A stretch of 57,499 bases of DNA from Haplomitrium mnioides (GCA_049999725.1 JBNGIS010010377.1:1-57499); one strand, 5' to 3'; numbered from the stretch's first letter, positions 46,630-57,499 are shown. Numbers and translations are program-made. The notes: generated by a model not told the origin, from the sequence alone.

Positions 46630-47077
46630 GTAAGATTTGAAAACCCTTTCTCTTTGGTTTTCTTTCTTGAGTTACTCAGAACCCTATGCACGCATGGACC
46701 TGGGAGTCCATCCGCGCATGGACCTAAGGAGTCTAAGCGCGCATGGACTTAGGAGTCCAAGCATGCATGGACTTGGGAGTCTATGCACGCATGAACTTGA
46801 GGAGTCCAGGCGCGCATGGACCTGGAAGTCCCTATGCGCCTTGACCTTGGAGTCCATTCACGCATGGACCTAGGAGTCTATGCACGCATGGACCTGGGAG
46901 TCCATTCACGCATGGACTTGGGAGTCTATGCGGGCATGTACCTTGGAGTCCATGCACGCATAAAATTCCAATTTAGTTTTTCTTAGACTGAAAATAGAAA
47001 ATACAATTGCACTCTTTCTAAACATTTGGAGACTTTTTGTTTAGTATGCTTGATGATTTGTTTATTTTGTTTTCCAG
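46630..47077 (+). repeat. Intron 1 of copy C methyltransferase gene, with 24-bp array
   Basis: The junctions are canonical (AAG|GTAAGA, TTTTCCAG|TTC). Units at about 46683-46965 have the form GGACCTGGGAGTCC-like plus CATGCACGCATG-like, about 12 copies, a different subfamily of the first half from the one in intron 2. Confidence 0.9.
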
Positions 47078-48549
47078 TTCACACAATTCTTGGTGGACTT
47101 TGTGGATGACTACAATGACGCGAAGCACGTCGAGTGAGATTTTATTAAGATGGCCATCAGCATTAGACTGCTAAAGCCCAAGCAGGGCATCCACATTCAG
47201 TAGCTTGTGCCACATCCTAAGGCGGCAACCATGTCAATTACAACAACGCCAAGAACTTCTACTGCAAAAAAGAGAAAAGCGTGGGAGCCAGTGGAGGCTC
47301 AAAAAATGAAAGAACAGGATGTGACAAAGAAAAAACCTATGCCAGCTCCAATTATTGAAGAGGAGCATGCTCCCTCCCAATCTCCAACAAAGTCTTCTTC
47401 TGTTTCCCCCTTGTCTTCAACACCGAGTACCTCAAAGGACGAAGCCGAGCTGGAGCTAGTTCGAGCTCCAACACCAAGAGCAAAAAGACAGTCGCACAAA
47501 GGGTTGCAAACATTCCAAGAGCGTGAGCAGGTGGATCCTTAGATAGTATCTAAGGAAGATAAAAATAAAATCACAGAGTCTGCAATCCAACATGAAGAGT
47601 CTGAGAGGAAATGACTACTATTAGGCTCAAAATTTTAAATCTTCCGAAACTTGGAAGGGATAATTAGGGGTCTTTCCACATTAAGAAGTTGAATGAAGAC
47701 TTTGTTGAGCTTCTAGCACAAATAATGATCACAAACAAATATGTATACAACTTTTCATTGTTGTTGTTGACCCCAAGTGCGGGCTGAAGGATAAGTCAGA
47801 GTTTGATATTAGGAATCATGACAAGTATCGGTACGAGATTGCTGGAGGCAATCATAGTGTTGTCGCAAGGTAGCTTTTGATAACCAAATACGGAGTGAAA
47901 AATCCAGCGTTTTTGCTATGCAATTACTATGTTTACATGGGCCTTACACCGATAGAGGCTCGTATTTTTGCATTTGATGACAATTATAACCAGAGATACA
48001 GGTTGGAGATGACCTTGATTCAGAAGGTCAAATATTGGCATCAAAGGTTTGTGGAGAGTGGGATGGTGCTATCCTAAAAATTATAAAGGGAACTAGCATT
48101 AGAGACCTTGGAGATCAAGCCCAAGTCGACACTTGAGAAGATAGTCACTTCTCAAGACAATTGGTTCCAGTTGGCGTTCAGAAAGTGGTGAGCTCTGGGA
48201 TTTACAACATAGCATTTTTTCTATATGGGAGAAGAATACAGTGAAAGGCTAGAAGCCAAAGGCCAAGGGATCACTAAGAATGGAGGACATGAAGTGGATA
48301 CCTTGGAGGTCCCTTCAAGGTCTTGCAGATGAAGTAAAAATATCAGTTTTGAAACGAGTGGAAGCCGGAGAGCTATCAATACATGAAATGTCTCGCAATG
48401 CAGAGAGACATAAAGTTTTGGCAGTGATGGTGAAATCATTCTACTTTGAAGTTTATTGCAGCAGTTGGGAAGAAGCAAGACAGGAGTACCCTTTCCACAT
48501 TGAAGAGTCTAAGATGGCTGCGTTTTACTCGAGTTTTGAGAAGCTTTTG

Positions 48550-49177
48550 GTGAATTCGTTTTTCCACTTAACATTTATTTGTCTAGAGTTGCATTGAATT
48601 TATTGTGGATTAGGTTTTGTTAAAATGAAATTCAATTATAGTCAAAGTCCATACGTGCATGCACTTTGAAGTACTTGCGCATCTAGACTTTGAAGTCCCT
48701 GCAAGCATGGACTTTGCAGTTCTTGCATGCTTGAACTTCAAAGCCCAAGCGCCTAGACTGCAATGTCAATATGCGCATAGACTTGAAAGTCCTTGCACGC
48801 AAGTACTTCAAAGTCCATGTGCGTATGGACTTCAAAGTCCTTGCGCGCAAGTACTTCAAAGTCCATGCGCATATGGACTTCAAAGTCTAAGCGCGCATGG
48901 ACTTTAAAGTCTACAAGCAACTTCAAGTGCACGCTCGTTTGGACTTTAAAGTTCCTCATATGTACTGTAAAGTCTCTGCACACTTGGACTTCAAAGTCCT
49001 TGTGCACATAGACTTCAAAGTCTACACGTGTGTGGACTTCAATGTCCATGCGCGCATAGGCTGTAAAATCAATCTTAGTTTAACCACCGTAGTCTTTGCT
49101 CAAATTGTCTTCCTCTACTAAGTGAAAACGTTATTTGTTTTCTCCTCTAATGTTTTTCTATTTTTGCTTTGTGCAAG
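48550..49177 (+). repeat. Intron 2 of copy C methyltransferase gene, with 24-bp array
   Basis: It begins GTGAAT and ends GTGCAAG. The array at about 48640-49062 has the form GGACTTCAAAGTCC-like plus CATGCGC.CATG-like, about 17 units. It is in the same intron as 11040-11440 and 32185-32460. Confidence 0.88.
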
Positions 49178-50467
49178 GAGACAAAACATTTAAACGACAA
49201 CTTGCCAAGAAATTGACGGCAGCTGCAAAAGAGAGAAAAAGATGAAGCCCTAGATGATCAAGACCAGCCTTCTACACTTGTTTCCTACCCTCTTACTTTT
49301 CTGCTTCATTGATAGAAAGCTAGAGAGTGGAAATCAAGGCTGCAAAACGATACTGCTCCCCTTTCAACTGATGGAGTTTAGAGGGACGAAGACAAGGACT
49401 TACTGTCTTTGTTGATGGGCTCAACGTGGCACATTACCAAGTCCACGGGGAGTTCAGTGCTCGTCACTTGAAAGGATTTGTGAAACCTAGATGTTTCACT
49501 TTGGCCACCATTGCAGATATTCCTTACGGTTACAACCTTAATTAAGGAATGCAAACACGATGATTTTAAACCTTTTTCTAGAGACAACATTTTCTATATG
49601 GTTTCCTCTTTTGCGGAAGTTACCACTTCAGATTTTTGGTCTTTTGTTATAATAGATTCTTTGCAACAATTCAACATCATCGAGTATGCTCTTCAAGAGG
49701 TTTACTGTGCCTTCGACCATGATATCTGGTGAGTTCTTTTTTGATGTTTTGGTTTTCTAGTTTACCTTGTTTAGTTTTTCTACACTTTTTTTCAAGTGTC
49801 TAATTTGTTTGTTTTTCTTTTCTACATGGACAAAAGCAATATTTAGCATTCCAGTGGTCCAAGAATTGCTCACGCCCATGAGTATTAGACTGTGGGCTAC
49901 TACACAAAGAAGGGAAAAAGAAGCATGAGGCTGTTCAATTTGCAACCTGCTGATGCGAGTGGTCGTCCTCGGCAAATTATGAGTAGTGTGTTTAGTTGTC
50001 ATGCGGTATCGGTGAAACTAAAACATCCATGAGATGATGGTCATGTGAATGTTTATCAAAAGCCCTTGGCTCTTTACAAAATTTTTATTGACTATTTAGC
50101 AACAAAGCAAGATTGGATCTTAGATCTTTGCTTTAGATCCGACACATGCCTTGTCTATGCTTTGAATCTGATGCAAAACTACATCAATGTGGAATATAAT
50201 AGATGTCAGTCTACCTACATTCCTTAGAGAGTTTTGATGAAGGCTTCTTTGCCATCTTATGTACTGGAATCACAAATAGCGCATGTCTACCACAAGGAAC
50301 TTATTCCTTTTGGTACTCCAAGTGCTACTGGTGATTTTGTTGCCATTTTTGGGACTAGAAAGTCTTAGAGGGACTCTCTTGCCGTTGTAGATGTTGAAGC
50401 TTTGCAGCTAGTTGATTTAGAGAAGACAATTCCTCCTAAAGAGGATAGAGTTGTTTTATCAGAGTGA

Positions 50468-51297
50468 TGTAATTTCTGTACATAATAAAGTATTTTTCTT
50501 ACAAAATTTAATTTGCTGAAGTTGCAATCTTGCTGCACTCCCAATCCAATTTAAGTTTGTTCATCACAATTCAATTTGCTTTGCAAAATGGGGTTTGAAC
50601 AAAACGTGTTGATTTTTCTTTAAATTAGCAATGAAGTCTATGCTGGCATAGAAGCTCATTTTCATTTTTTGTTTCTTCTTAGATGACCTTTTGCATTCTT
50701 TGCTTCCAATTATTCAGTAGTCTGTGCTCGCTTAAGTTGTCTATGCGCATATGGACATAGTATTTCAAGCTCGAGTTAGTTGTAGTTCTTCATGCAGGCA
50801 GGGATCTTTCCTACAATGCTTGCATGTATTTGGGCCTCAGTTGTCTATCTGCGCATAGGCTTCAACAGTCTTTGCACAAATTTTCTTTAACAATCCTCTT
50901 GCGCCAACACTTTAGGGTTCTACATTAAACATGTTTTGATAAAATTTGAATGTTTGTATAAATTTTACAAATTTTTGCAATCATTGTTAGTTTTCAAAAT
51001 GTTCAACAACAAATGTCATGTTTTGTTTACATATATTTGGTTTGGCAATGCTTATGCTTTTGAAAGATGAAATTATGAAAGCAATTTTAGTAAAATGCTC
51101 ATAAAAAGATTTATTTTTAATGCATTGTGCACTTAAAGTAAGCAATTTTGATATATAAAAGCAATGTTTGCTTTGCAAACGAATATTATTAGCATCAAAT
51201 TCATGATTGTCTACGCTAAAATTTTGAAATTGATTTTTGCAAATGCCAATTGAAGTAGGAACCCAATAGCAGTTCATGGTTCAAAGTAGCGGTTGTT
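50468..51297. repeat. Methyltransferase-side terminal region of copy C
   Basis: There is no gene. A few spaced GCGC palindromes (for example CTATGCGCATATGGAC near 50741) occur in AT-rich sequence. The last 20 bases, 51278-51297, are the inverse of AACAACCGCTACTTTGAACC, preceded by GGAACCCAATAGCAGTTCAT, which mirrors the inner part of the copy B terminus. Confidence 0.78.
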
Positions 51298-52614
51298 AAT
51301 AGAAAATGGAAGAAATCAGTAAAGGTTGGTGGCTCAAAGAATACTTACACAAAGTTGAGTTGAAGAGGTTCAAAAAATAAGCTTGATTACTTAGAGCTCT
51401 ACGAACATGCATTAGACAAAGGAAATAATGAAGAAAGTTGAAGAATGTCCATCGAATGCTCAAAAGTGGTTGCTCTTCTCAAACCCCGTCCTCATTTGCC
51501 AACCAAGAGATCAAACCAAAACTTAGAGTTTGAAGATGCAAGAGCTTGAAACAAAATAAATTGAAACTTGAAGAATGCTCACACAAAGCAAGGAATTGAA
51601 ATGCTTTGTTGGTCAAAGACAAAAGCTAAATAAAGGCCAAAAATCTCCCCATCATGAAAAAAAAAAGCTTGAAGGTCAATGACAGCCAAAGAATGCCCTA
51701 GCAATGCTCAAAGGTGACTGATGAAACAAATGTAAAAAAGAATACCTGAAGTTACAAAGAAGCAATAGAAACATCAAAAACGACCTATGCAAATTTGAGT
51801 AAGAAGGGACAACTCATGAAGAGGCTAAAAAAAGAAGCCAATTTTCTCAGCAAAGAAGAACACTCTACAATGCTTGAATATGTGATACTTATAGTACAAA
51901 GCTTTCAAAGAACTCAAACACTATGCTGTTCGCATATGCGATGGTCAATGGTCAAAGAAATGCGGTCAAAAGATGCTTGTTGCTTAATATAGAAGAAAAT
52001 GCTAGAGCTGGTTAAAGTAGAAAACAAAAGTTGTATAAAACTACTTCAACTTCATCAACTCCAAGAATCCTCAAATGAAGGTAATTCAAAGATGCCCAAA
52101 TATCTGTTTGATAAAAAGCTTAGCAATAAAGGTTGTGTCTATAAAATTGCTTATGAAAAATGGCTGTATCTTGGAAAAAAAGAAAGGAAGAAGAAATCGA
52201 TGAAGGAATAGAAGAGGATAAAAGAGGAAAAGATGCTATGGTGCAGTGCTTTTTGAAGAAATAAGGTCAAAGAAGAGCTCTTGAAGAAGAAATAATGTCA
52301 AAGAGGCTCGAAAAACATGGAATAATAGTTGCACAAAATACCTCAAAGCAATAGATAAAAATAGAAAGAATGCTCATAAGGAGGTGAGTCGATAGGTTTG
52401 AATTTTTTTTTTATAATTTAGAACTTGAAGATATATAGATATAAAGATATAAAATAGTTGTGTAGAAGAGGTTTGAAAGAGTTCTAAAGTCAGAAAAGAA
52501 CAAGCAAAATTGATCCAAGTCACAAAATTTGTGCTTCCATCTTAACACCCATCAAAGAATTTGTGTTATTTGATTGAAATGTAACTTGAGGATATAGAAT
52601 AGCTATACACAAGA
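51298..52614. other. AT-rich stretch without recognisable gene
   Basis: Short open frames (51795-51992, 51999-52211) are Lys/Glu-rich and resemble nothing I know. The stretch is rich in recurring GAAGAA, AATGCTCA and CTTGAAG words, possibly a decayed repeat. It neither continues copy D nor matches the other elements. Confidence 0.5.
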
Positions 52615-53028
52615 TGTAAAGAAACTCAAATGCCAACTTCCAAATGAGCAACAACTTCAAGATAACTCTAATAGAGTTATACAACTCAAAGCCAATAAGC
52701 AAATACAAGCCAAGAGCGCTAGCCAAAGCCAAGAAACCAAAGAGCCAAGCCGAATTGAGAGGAACTCTAGAATGAGGAGTGGGGCTATGAAGCCTTTTTA
52801 TTTATACAAGAGAAGAAAGTGTCCTTCCTCTTTCTTCACTTACAAGTCAATTCTAATTTCAACCCTAAATTGATCACCTAGAAGTCACTTCTAATTTCAA
52901 CCTTCAAACTCTGTAGGTGACTTCGAAGGCAAGTAATCTTATATCAACCCTAAAAGTGACCTTCTACCACTTCCTTCACTCCTCTCTATTTCTTATAAAT
53001 AGCACAATCTTATGCTTATACTATTACA
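52615..53028 (-). repeat. 3' LTR of Retro3
   Basis: On the + strand it starts TGTAAAGAAACTC and ends ACTATTACA, 414 bases, with the same internal GGAACTCTAGAATGAGGAGT block as Retro2. Purine-rich sequence on the - strand follows at 53029-53045. Confidence 0.85.
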
Positions 53029-53039
53029 TAATCCTCGCC

Positions 53040-54250
53040 TTCTAATTGATCATGTTCTCATACTTGCCGCAACTCTCAAATATTTGAATAGCCTCTTGAG
53101 CATTCTCAAGATTTGAATAAGTATCCCAAGTAGCATCATGAAATGAATAGCCTTTTCACAAAACCTTGTATTGAACTTGTGGATGCCACCTTTGTTTGAT
53201 AACTCTTTTCGCCAAAATGTGGTCCACTTCAAGTTCTTCATTATCATCAAGAACAATAGCCGAAGGAGGAAGTTGAACACAATCTAGAAAAAAAGATGGA
53301 CTAGAGATAAAAGGCTTAAGTTTAGAGACATAGAACATAAGATGAATCTTCATATGAAGAGGTAGATCAAGTTTACAAGCAATGGGAGAAATAACTTGAA
53401 AAATAGAGGAAGGACCAATCTAAGGAGAAGATAACTTACAGACTTGAGTATCTAAAAACAATGAGAGATCGTGAGTGGATAACATAACTTGGCCACTTTA
53501 AACATAAGAAGCATCACAACAACAGTTATCGACATATTTTTTTGCCAATGTTGAGCAACAGTAAGATGGTTGCGAGCATCTTGCAAAGAAGAAGATAAAC
53601 AAGACCAAAAGATAGAAATACTTGGAACATTGGAAGAAGAAGGAGAAAACAAACCATCTCGAACAAGAGGATGTTGACCCGAGTTAAGAAAGAAAGGAGA
53701 AAACCCAATACTTGCTTATTTTGAGCTGTTGTAGGCAAACTCCATAGCCGGTAAGAAACTATCCCAATTGGTGTCATGAACATTGATGAACGCGTGAAGC
53801 ATATCCTTCAGAGTGTGATTAGCCTTCTCTATTTGCCCATCTATTTGCGGATGATAAGTAGTAGGCATAGAAAGTTTGGTTCTTAAAAGTTTGAACAACT
53901 CTAGCCAAAACTTTCGAGTGAAATGTAGGTCCTTTTCAGATATTAACACCTTGGACATTCCGTGATGGCGGAAGACAGTAACAAAGTAAAATTTTTCCAA
54001 TTGTGGAGCGTCTATTGTATCCACAGTCAAATCTAAATGAATTTTCTTATTGAGCTTGTCCACAAACACCACAACAACAGTAAACCCACGAGGCATAGTT
54101 GGAAGTGAAGTGACAAGATCCAAACTTACTTGTTCCTAACGAGCAGTAGGAACTGGTAGTAGTTGAAGAAGTCCCGCTGGTTTTGTTAACAACTTTCACA
54201 CAAATGAACAAAACAATGAACATCTCAAGCCAAGTTAGGTTACCACCAAG
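53040..54250 (-). pseudogene. int: Retro3 integrase with broken chromodomain
   Basis: The frame 54123-53716 has MDLVTSLPTMPRG, VVVVFVDKLNKKIHLD, LISEKDLHF, YHPQIDGQIEKANHT and AFAYNSSK-like AMEFAYNSSK. This is the DDE core with Asp, Asp and Glu in place. The C-terminal part continues in other frames (53652-53452), then KIHLMFYVSKLKPF and VDHILAKRVIKQRWHP..YKVL at 53353-53156. The chromodomain end (HDATWDTYSNLENA type) is read only after a frameshift. Confidence 0.82.
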
Positions 54251-54529
54251 TGCGTTGAAGCAACTCTGTAGTTTTATCTACTCCAAGATACTCAGAGTTG
54301 GGAATGTCATGCGCTTTTTATAAAAGAGCCATTTGAAGCGCATCATCTTGTAGAGCATATATTTGATGACATCAATAAAGAATACTATTTCAAATGGAAA
54401 AAAATGATGCGCACTCTCTTTGACGACCAATCGTGCCTAAACAAGACTTAAAAAAACATCTTCTTGTAGTTTTTGACGATAAGTCCCACTAGTTGCCTAA
54501 TCTAAATTTAAGATACTAATGTTGCCCAC

Positions 54530-55780
54530 CTCTATTTTATTCACTCGATGATCCAACCTTCGTGACAATGCATCAGAAATAGTGTGGAACCTTCTAGGCT
54601 TGTACTCTAGCTTGATATCAAAGAGTTGCACTTGATCTTCCCATCAGTGATAACAACTTGTCATATTTTCCAAGTGGATTTCTTGCAACAATTTCTTGTG
54701 ACTTGTGCACACAAGCATAGATCTTCCCAAAAGATAATGTATCCAAAATTTGGTAGCATAAACCATTGCCAATTGCTCTCAATCTCTTGCAAAATAGTTT
54801 CTCTCTGTCACATTTAATTGGTGTGACATGAAGGCAATTGGATGAAGCTCATCCTCAAAATCTTGCTGCAAAATTGCTCCAATACCAAAATTAGAAGCAT
54901 CAAAATCAAATATGGAATGTGTCTTTGGATCATATGGATGTAGAATATGACGAAAAGAGATTTCATCCTTGAGCTATTGAAATGCCGCTTCCTCTTTGGC
55001 AATCTATTGAAACTTGACCTCTGTGCCTAGGAGATTTGTAAGTGGTGCAACAATATGCACATAACAATGGGTGAATCGTTTGTAGAAGCTTGCCAATCCA
55101 TTGAAGGCTCTAATGTCATTTGCTTCCTTTGGTGTTGGCCACTCTGAGATAGCTTTAGTTTTCTCTTCTTCCATCGTAATACCATCGGCAGACACCTTAT
55201 GCCATAGGTAAGTAACCTCTTGCTTTGAACTTGGATGTATTGCAATAAAAATTCCAATTGCACAACCTTTGCAATACTTCTTTCAAATAATTGCGATGAT
55301 CAAGTTTAGTTTTGCTTAAACTAAGAATGTCATCCAAGAATACCAAAATTGACTTATCCAATAGCCCTAAAAAATTTGATGCATTTGATCCATAAATATG
55401 ACTGAAGTATTAGCAAGACCAAATATAAGTACCTTCCATTCAAAATCCATATCTTGTGCAAAAAGTTGTCTTTGGCATATCACTTGGCTTGATAGAAATT
55501 TGCCAATAGCCACTTCAAAGATCTAGCTTGGAAAAGAATCGCACACCACTCAGTTGATCCAACTAATCATCAATACATGGTAAGTGATAAGCATTCTTTA
55601 CTGTTTGATTGTTCAAACCGCAATAATCAGTACAAAGGCAAAATCCACCATCTTTCTTTGGTACAAAGAATACCGGTGCTCTCCAAGGCAAAGTACTATG
55701 TTGAATGAAATCCTTCTCAAGAAGACTTGTCAAGGTCTTGCAAAGATCTTCAAACTCTTGTGACAATAACCGGTATATAG
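54530..55780 (-). pseudogene. pol: Retro3 reverse transcriptase-RNase H, decayed
   Basis: The RT start is seen at 55766-55563: [38 protein letters not shown] and [13 protein letters not shown]. The catalytic FLDDIL is complementary to about 55324-55341. The thumb-connection at 55195-55004 has ISEWPTPKEANDIRAFNGL and SFYKRF. RNase H is recognisable in pieces from 54990 to 54540 (FDASNFGIGAILQQ-like, then a broken HKKLLQEIHLENMTS-like segment). Stops and frameshifts are numerous. Confidence 0.8.
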
Positions 55781-56114
55781 ACCGATTATAGAGAGTACTT
55801 TATAGTATCAACTCAATCGAAAAGAGTATTCCACAATCATCTGGTAACTCTTTTGGCAAATCATCCGAAAACATATTTGAAAACTCCTTCAAAATATCAT
55901 CAATTATTAAGGTTGGTAGAGATTTCCCTCCATCTTTATTCAAGTCCACGATAGACTTGATCCATACAACAAAAACATGCAACTCTTTCTCCATCAAAAC
56001 ATTATGCTAAACTGATTTGGGCCTCTTCACCAATGGTGCCGGATGTCCTAAAAGAAATTGCTTTCCTTGTAAAGTAACTTGAATTTTTTGTTTTGACCAA
56101 TCAACTTGAGCGGA

Positions 56115-56444
56115 TCAATCTTCAAGCCAAGGCAAGCTCAAAATAATGTCATACTGCATAGGTGCAATAACAAAATCCATAGATTCCTTATACTCTTTAC
56201 AAATCCTTAGAAGAAATAGCTTGTGTGAGTAGAACAACTCATGTTTTTGGCCATTAGCCACAAAACTTCCATTGATAAGCAAAGTTTTAGCATTGAATTT
56301 CTTTGCAAAATGTAGTAACATGAAAATTTTAGAGCTTCCACAATCTACTAATATTCTATAAAAATGTTCATCAACCATACCATCTAGATGAAGCAAGATG
56401 CCTCTAATTCTTATCAAGCTTTTTATTTCATTGGAACTAATCAA
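56115..56444 (-). pseudogene. pro: Retro3 aspartic protease
   Basis: The 109-residue frame has the retropepsin active site FYRILVDCGSSKIFM (Asp-Cys-Gly-Ser) and the C-terminal DIILSLPWLED, matching the ILG.PWL block of Ty3 proteases. It cuts the Gag-Pol precursor in living elements. The downstream linker to RT (55997-55800) contains FSNMFSDDLPKELPDD, typical of the region before RT. Confidence 0.82.
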
Positions 56445-56470
56445 GCTTTCAATAAACTGCTCGATTGTCT

Positions 56471-56698
56471 TTATTGAGGTTGGTGGTTTTCTTGATTTTC
56501 TTCTTCAAAAATTGTTGCTTGAATAAGAGCATGTGGTAAACCTTGGCAACATGGGCAATTTGCAATCATATGACCAAGTTGTCGACAATAAAAACATCCT
56601 CCACTTTGGTGTAGGCTCTCACACTCTACATCATTGAGTGTCACTCTCTGTGCCGCATTAATCTCCATAGATACATGTGGGAGCATAGTTCCTGACAA
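56471..56698 (-). pseudogene. gag: Retro3 gag zinc-knuckle region
   Basis: A CX2CX4HX4C knuckle is encoded (CFYC, RQLGH, MIANC). Upstream (higher coordinates) the gag reading is lost at about 56700. Confidence 0.75.
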
Positions 56699-56699
56699 A

Positions 56700-57499
56700 A
56701 GGTCAGAAACAACTCAAAGGAGGTTTCTTCTGAGCAGTGGAGTAAGAAGGAAATGGTAAAGCTTTAAGTTTTGGATTAATGAGTGTAGAATTGCAAGATG
56801 TAAGGATTAGAGGAATAGTTTTGATATCATTGGCCAAGGAGAGAGGGCTAAATGATGAAGAAGTAATGTTCTTTTTAGTGGGGGAAAAGAAAAAGTTGTA
56901 AAACTAATCTAGTTGTTGAGGGCTAGCTAGCCCCTATCAAGCTACATGTGTGTTGATGGACAGCTTGCCCAAGAGCAGTGGAAGTGCATTGGAGGACAAG
57001 TTGCCCTGCTGTTGTGTGCCCTGAACTAGATCCGTCCAGGGGCAGAGAATTAAGCGGTGGCCTTATACCCCTGTGGGGCTGCCTCTCGAAAGTAAGTAAG
57101 TGCAAATTGTTTATATAGGACTTCTGAGTTATGAGAGAAAACTTATGGGATAGAGGGCAGGTCTCTGCTGCGACCACCCAAGAAGAAGCCGTGAGCAATC
57201 GACTGTGGTGTTTGAGGAATTTGATGTGAAGAATTAATCTATGTGGAGTTCGCGAGGAAGGAAATGAGGAGGATTGATTTGTAAGAAGGCTCCTCTGTGA
57301 ACTGTCGGATTGACGAGACTGATTGGTAGGAAGGAAAGATTTTCTTCTCTGAGGAAGAAATGTGAAGAATGATGGGATTTGTATACGAATGAAGAGGAAG
57401 GCTGCGATCACATTGTGTGCTCGAAAAGGATGCTACAAAGTGAAGGCTGCAGACTGCGCTGAAAGCTCCTGCGATGGAGAAGAAGGTCCTGTCCTGTCA
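56700..57499. other. Unassigned sequence at the right edge
   Basis: Base composition is less AT-rich than the rest. An open frame of 162 residues on the - strand (57411-56923) is Ser/Thr-rich with no motif that I recognise. Its codons look like translated leader sequence, so I do not call it a gene. Features seen are a perfect 14-base palindrome GGGCTAGCTAGCCC near 56921-56934 and a TATATAA-type motif near 57107-57119 on either strand. It could be an LTR or a 5' region of something extending beyond the window. Confidence 0.35.

Larger units (their letters stand above)
46270..50467 (+). pseudogene. ParB-like/DNA amino-methyltransferase fusion gene, copy C
   Basis: ATG 46270 (MASQV) opens exon 1, with YLDAIKALEPKKLDWDWL and GEKFNLGLIVQITMI followed by TGA. 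Intron 1 is 46630-47077 (GTAAGA to CCAG). Exon 2: FTQFLVDFVDDYND, a Pro/Ser/Lys-rich linker (47207-47542), then a ParB-like segment with VVVDPKCGLKDKSEF and YEIAGGNHSVVAR near 47830-47875. GVKNPAFLLCNYYVYMGLT follows, and a helical region EDMKWIPWRSLQGLADEV to 48549. Intron 2 is 48550-49177. Exon 3 has a KKLTAAAKERKR basic stretch, DGLNVAHYQVHGEFSARHL, catalytic ADIPYGYNL (about 49515-49541) and DFWSFVIIDSLQQF. Exon 4 has GPRIAHAHEY, VNVYQKPLALYKIFIDYL, DWILDLCFRSDTCLVYALNL (SAM loop decayed) and INVEYNRCQ, ending at TGA 50465-50467. The ParB-like part is by pattern match; stops and frameshifts disable the gene. Confidence 0.8.
41478..51297. mobile_element. Copy C of the two-gene element, main part
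   Basis: This continues copy C after the copy B insertion. It holds a DUF7869-like gene on the - strand (45811-41596), a shared promoter region, a methyltransferase fusion gene on the + strand (46270-50467) and the methyltransferase-side terminus ending GGTTCAAAGTAGCGGTTGTT at 51297. Orientation is opposite to copies A and B. The flank after 51297 (AATAG) does not repeat the 4 bases before 27958 (CTTG), so no duplication is visible for copy C. Confidence 0.82.
52615..56700 (-). mobile_element. Ty3 chromodomain retrotransposon (Retro3), 5' end missing
   Basis: The 3' LTR (52615-53028) is clearly related to the Retro2 LTRs. Upstream, reading on the - strand, are gag zinc knuckle, protease, RT, RNase H, integrase and chromodomain remnants in the Ty3 order. 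No 5' LTR, primer site or gag capsid region is seen before the sequence changes character at about 56700. Many stops and frameshifts are present. It keeps the protease-RT part that Retro2 has lost. Confidence 0.85.

Noticed and set aside
51795-52211. Two adjacent small frames as a gene
   Set aside because: They are Lys/Glu-rich with no similarity that I can see, in a stretch of simple recurring words; there is no promoter or splice support.
56923-57411. A 162-residue - strand frame as a protein-coding gene
   Set aside because: No motif or domain is seen, its composition is like an untranslated leader, and the region runs off the window, so it is left as unassigned sequence.

Overview
The window looks like repeat-filled intergenic DNA of a land plant. 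The reasons are AT-rich sequence, three 100-N scaffold gaps (4626-4725, 14154-14253, 20056-20155), chromodomain-type Ty3 elements with a tRNA-iMet primer site, and GT-AG introns inside transposon genes. I see no intact cellular gene, rRNA or tRNA. Relatives of both the first retroelement and the DUF7869-like genes are, from memory, best known from fungi, algae, bryophytes and ferns, so a non-seed plant is my guess; this is inference.

Layout. (1) <1-8233, + strand: a Ty3 retrotransposon (Retro1) of unusual lineage, with its 5' LTR cut by the window edge, a gag-pro reading frame broken by amber stops, and a pol frame reached by -1 frameshift at TTTTTTA. (2) 8234-8715: a remnant resembling part of the next family. 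(3) 8716-51297: nested copies of one large (~12 kb) two-gene terminal-inverted-repeat element. Copy A is 8716-19914, copy D 19915-27957 (partial), copy C 27958-29426 plus 41478-51297, and copy B 29427-41477. B is complete and sits inside C, flanked by the 4-bp duplication GGTG. (4) 21469-25057: a deleted chromodomain Ty3 element (Retro2, - strand) inside the transposase gene of D. A solo LTR of the same family lies at 30036-30451 inside B. (5) 51298-52614: no recognisable gene. (6) 52615-56700: a third, more complete but decayed Ty3 element of the Retro2 family (Retro3, - strand). (7) 56700-57499: less AT-rich sequence that I cannot assign.

The two-gene element is the main discovery candidate. 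Two genes diverge from a ~0.45-kb shared promoter region. One encodes a DUF7869-like protein with conserved acidic motifs (IDGMDQKKT, LQLDN..QENKN, VGHTHDQIDQMF) and is the likely transposase. The other encodes an N-terminal domain of unknown type, a Lys/Ser-rich linker, a ParB-like domain (YEIVGGNHS) and a beta-class DNA amino-methyltransferase domain (DIPYGYNL, then QKP.ALY...DLCS.SGTGLV). ParB-methyltransferase fusions are familiar from phages and bacteria. Here the fusion is carried, with introns, by a multicopy plant transposon. Introns 1 and 2 of the methyltransferase gene hold, in all three copies, arrays of a 24-bp unit made of two 12-bp palindromes; GCGC-centred palindromes recur elsewhere in the element with other spacings. 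Ends share an inverted repeat close to AAYARCCGCTACTTTGAAC. All gene copies here carry stops and frameshifts, so these copies are not themselves active.
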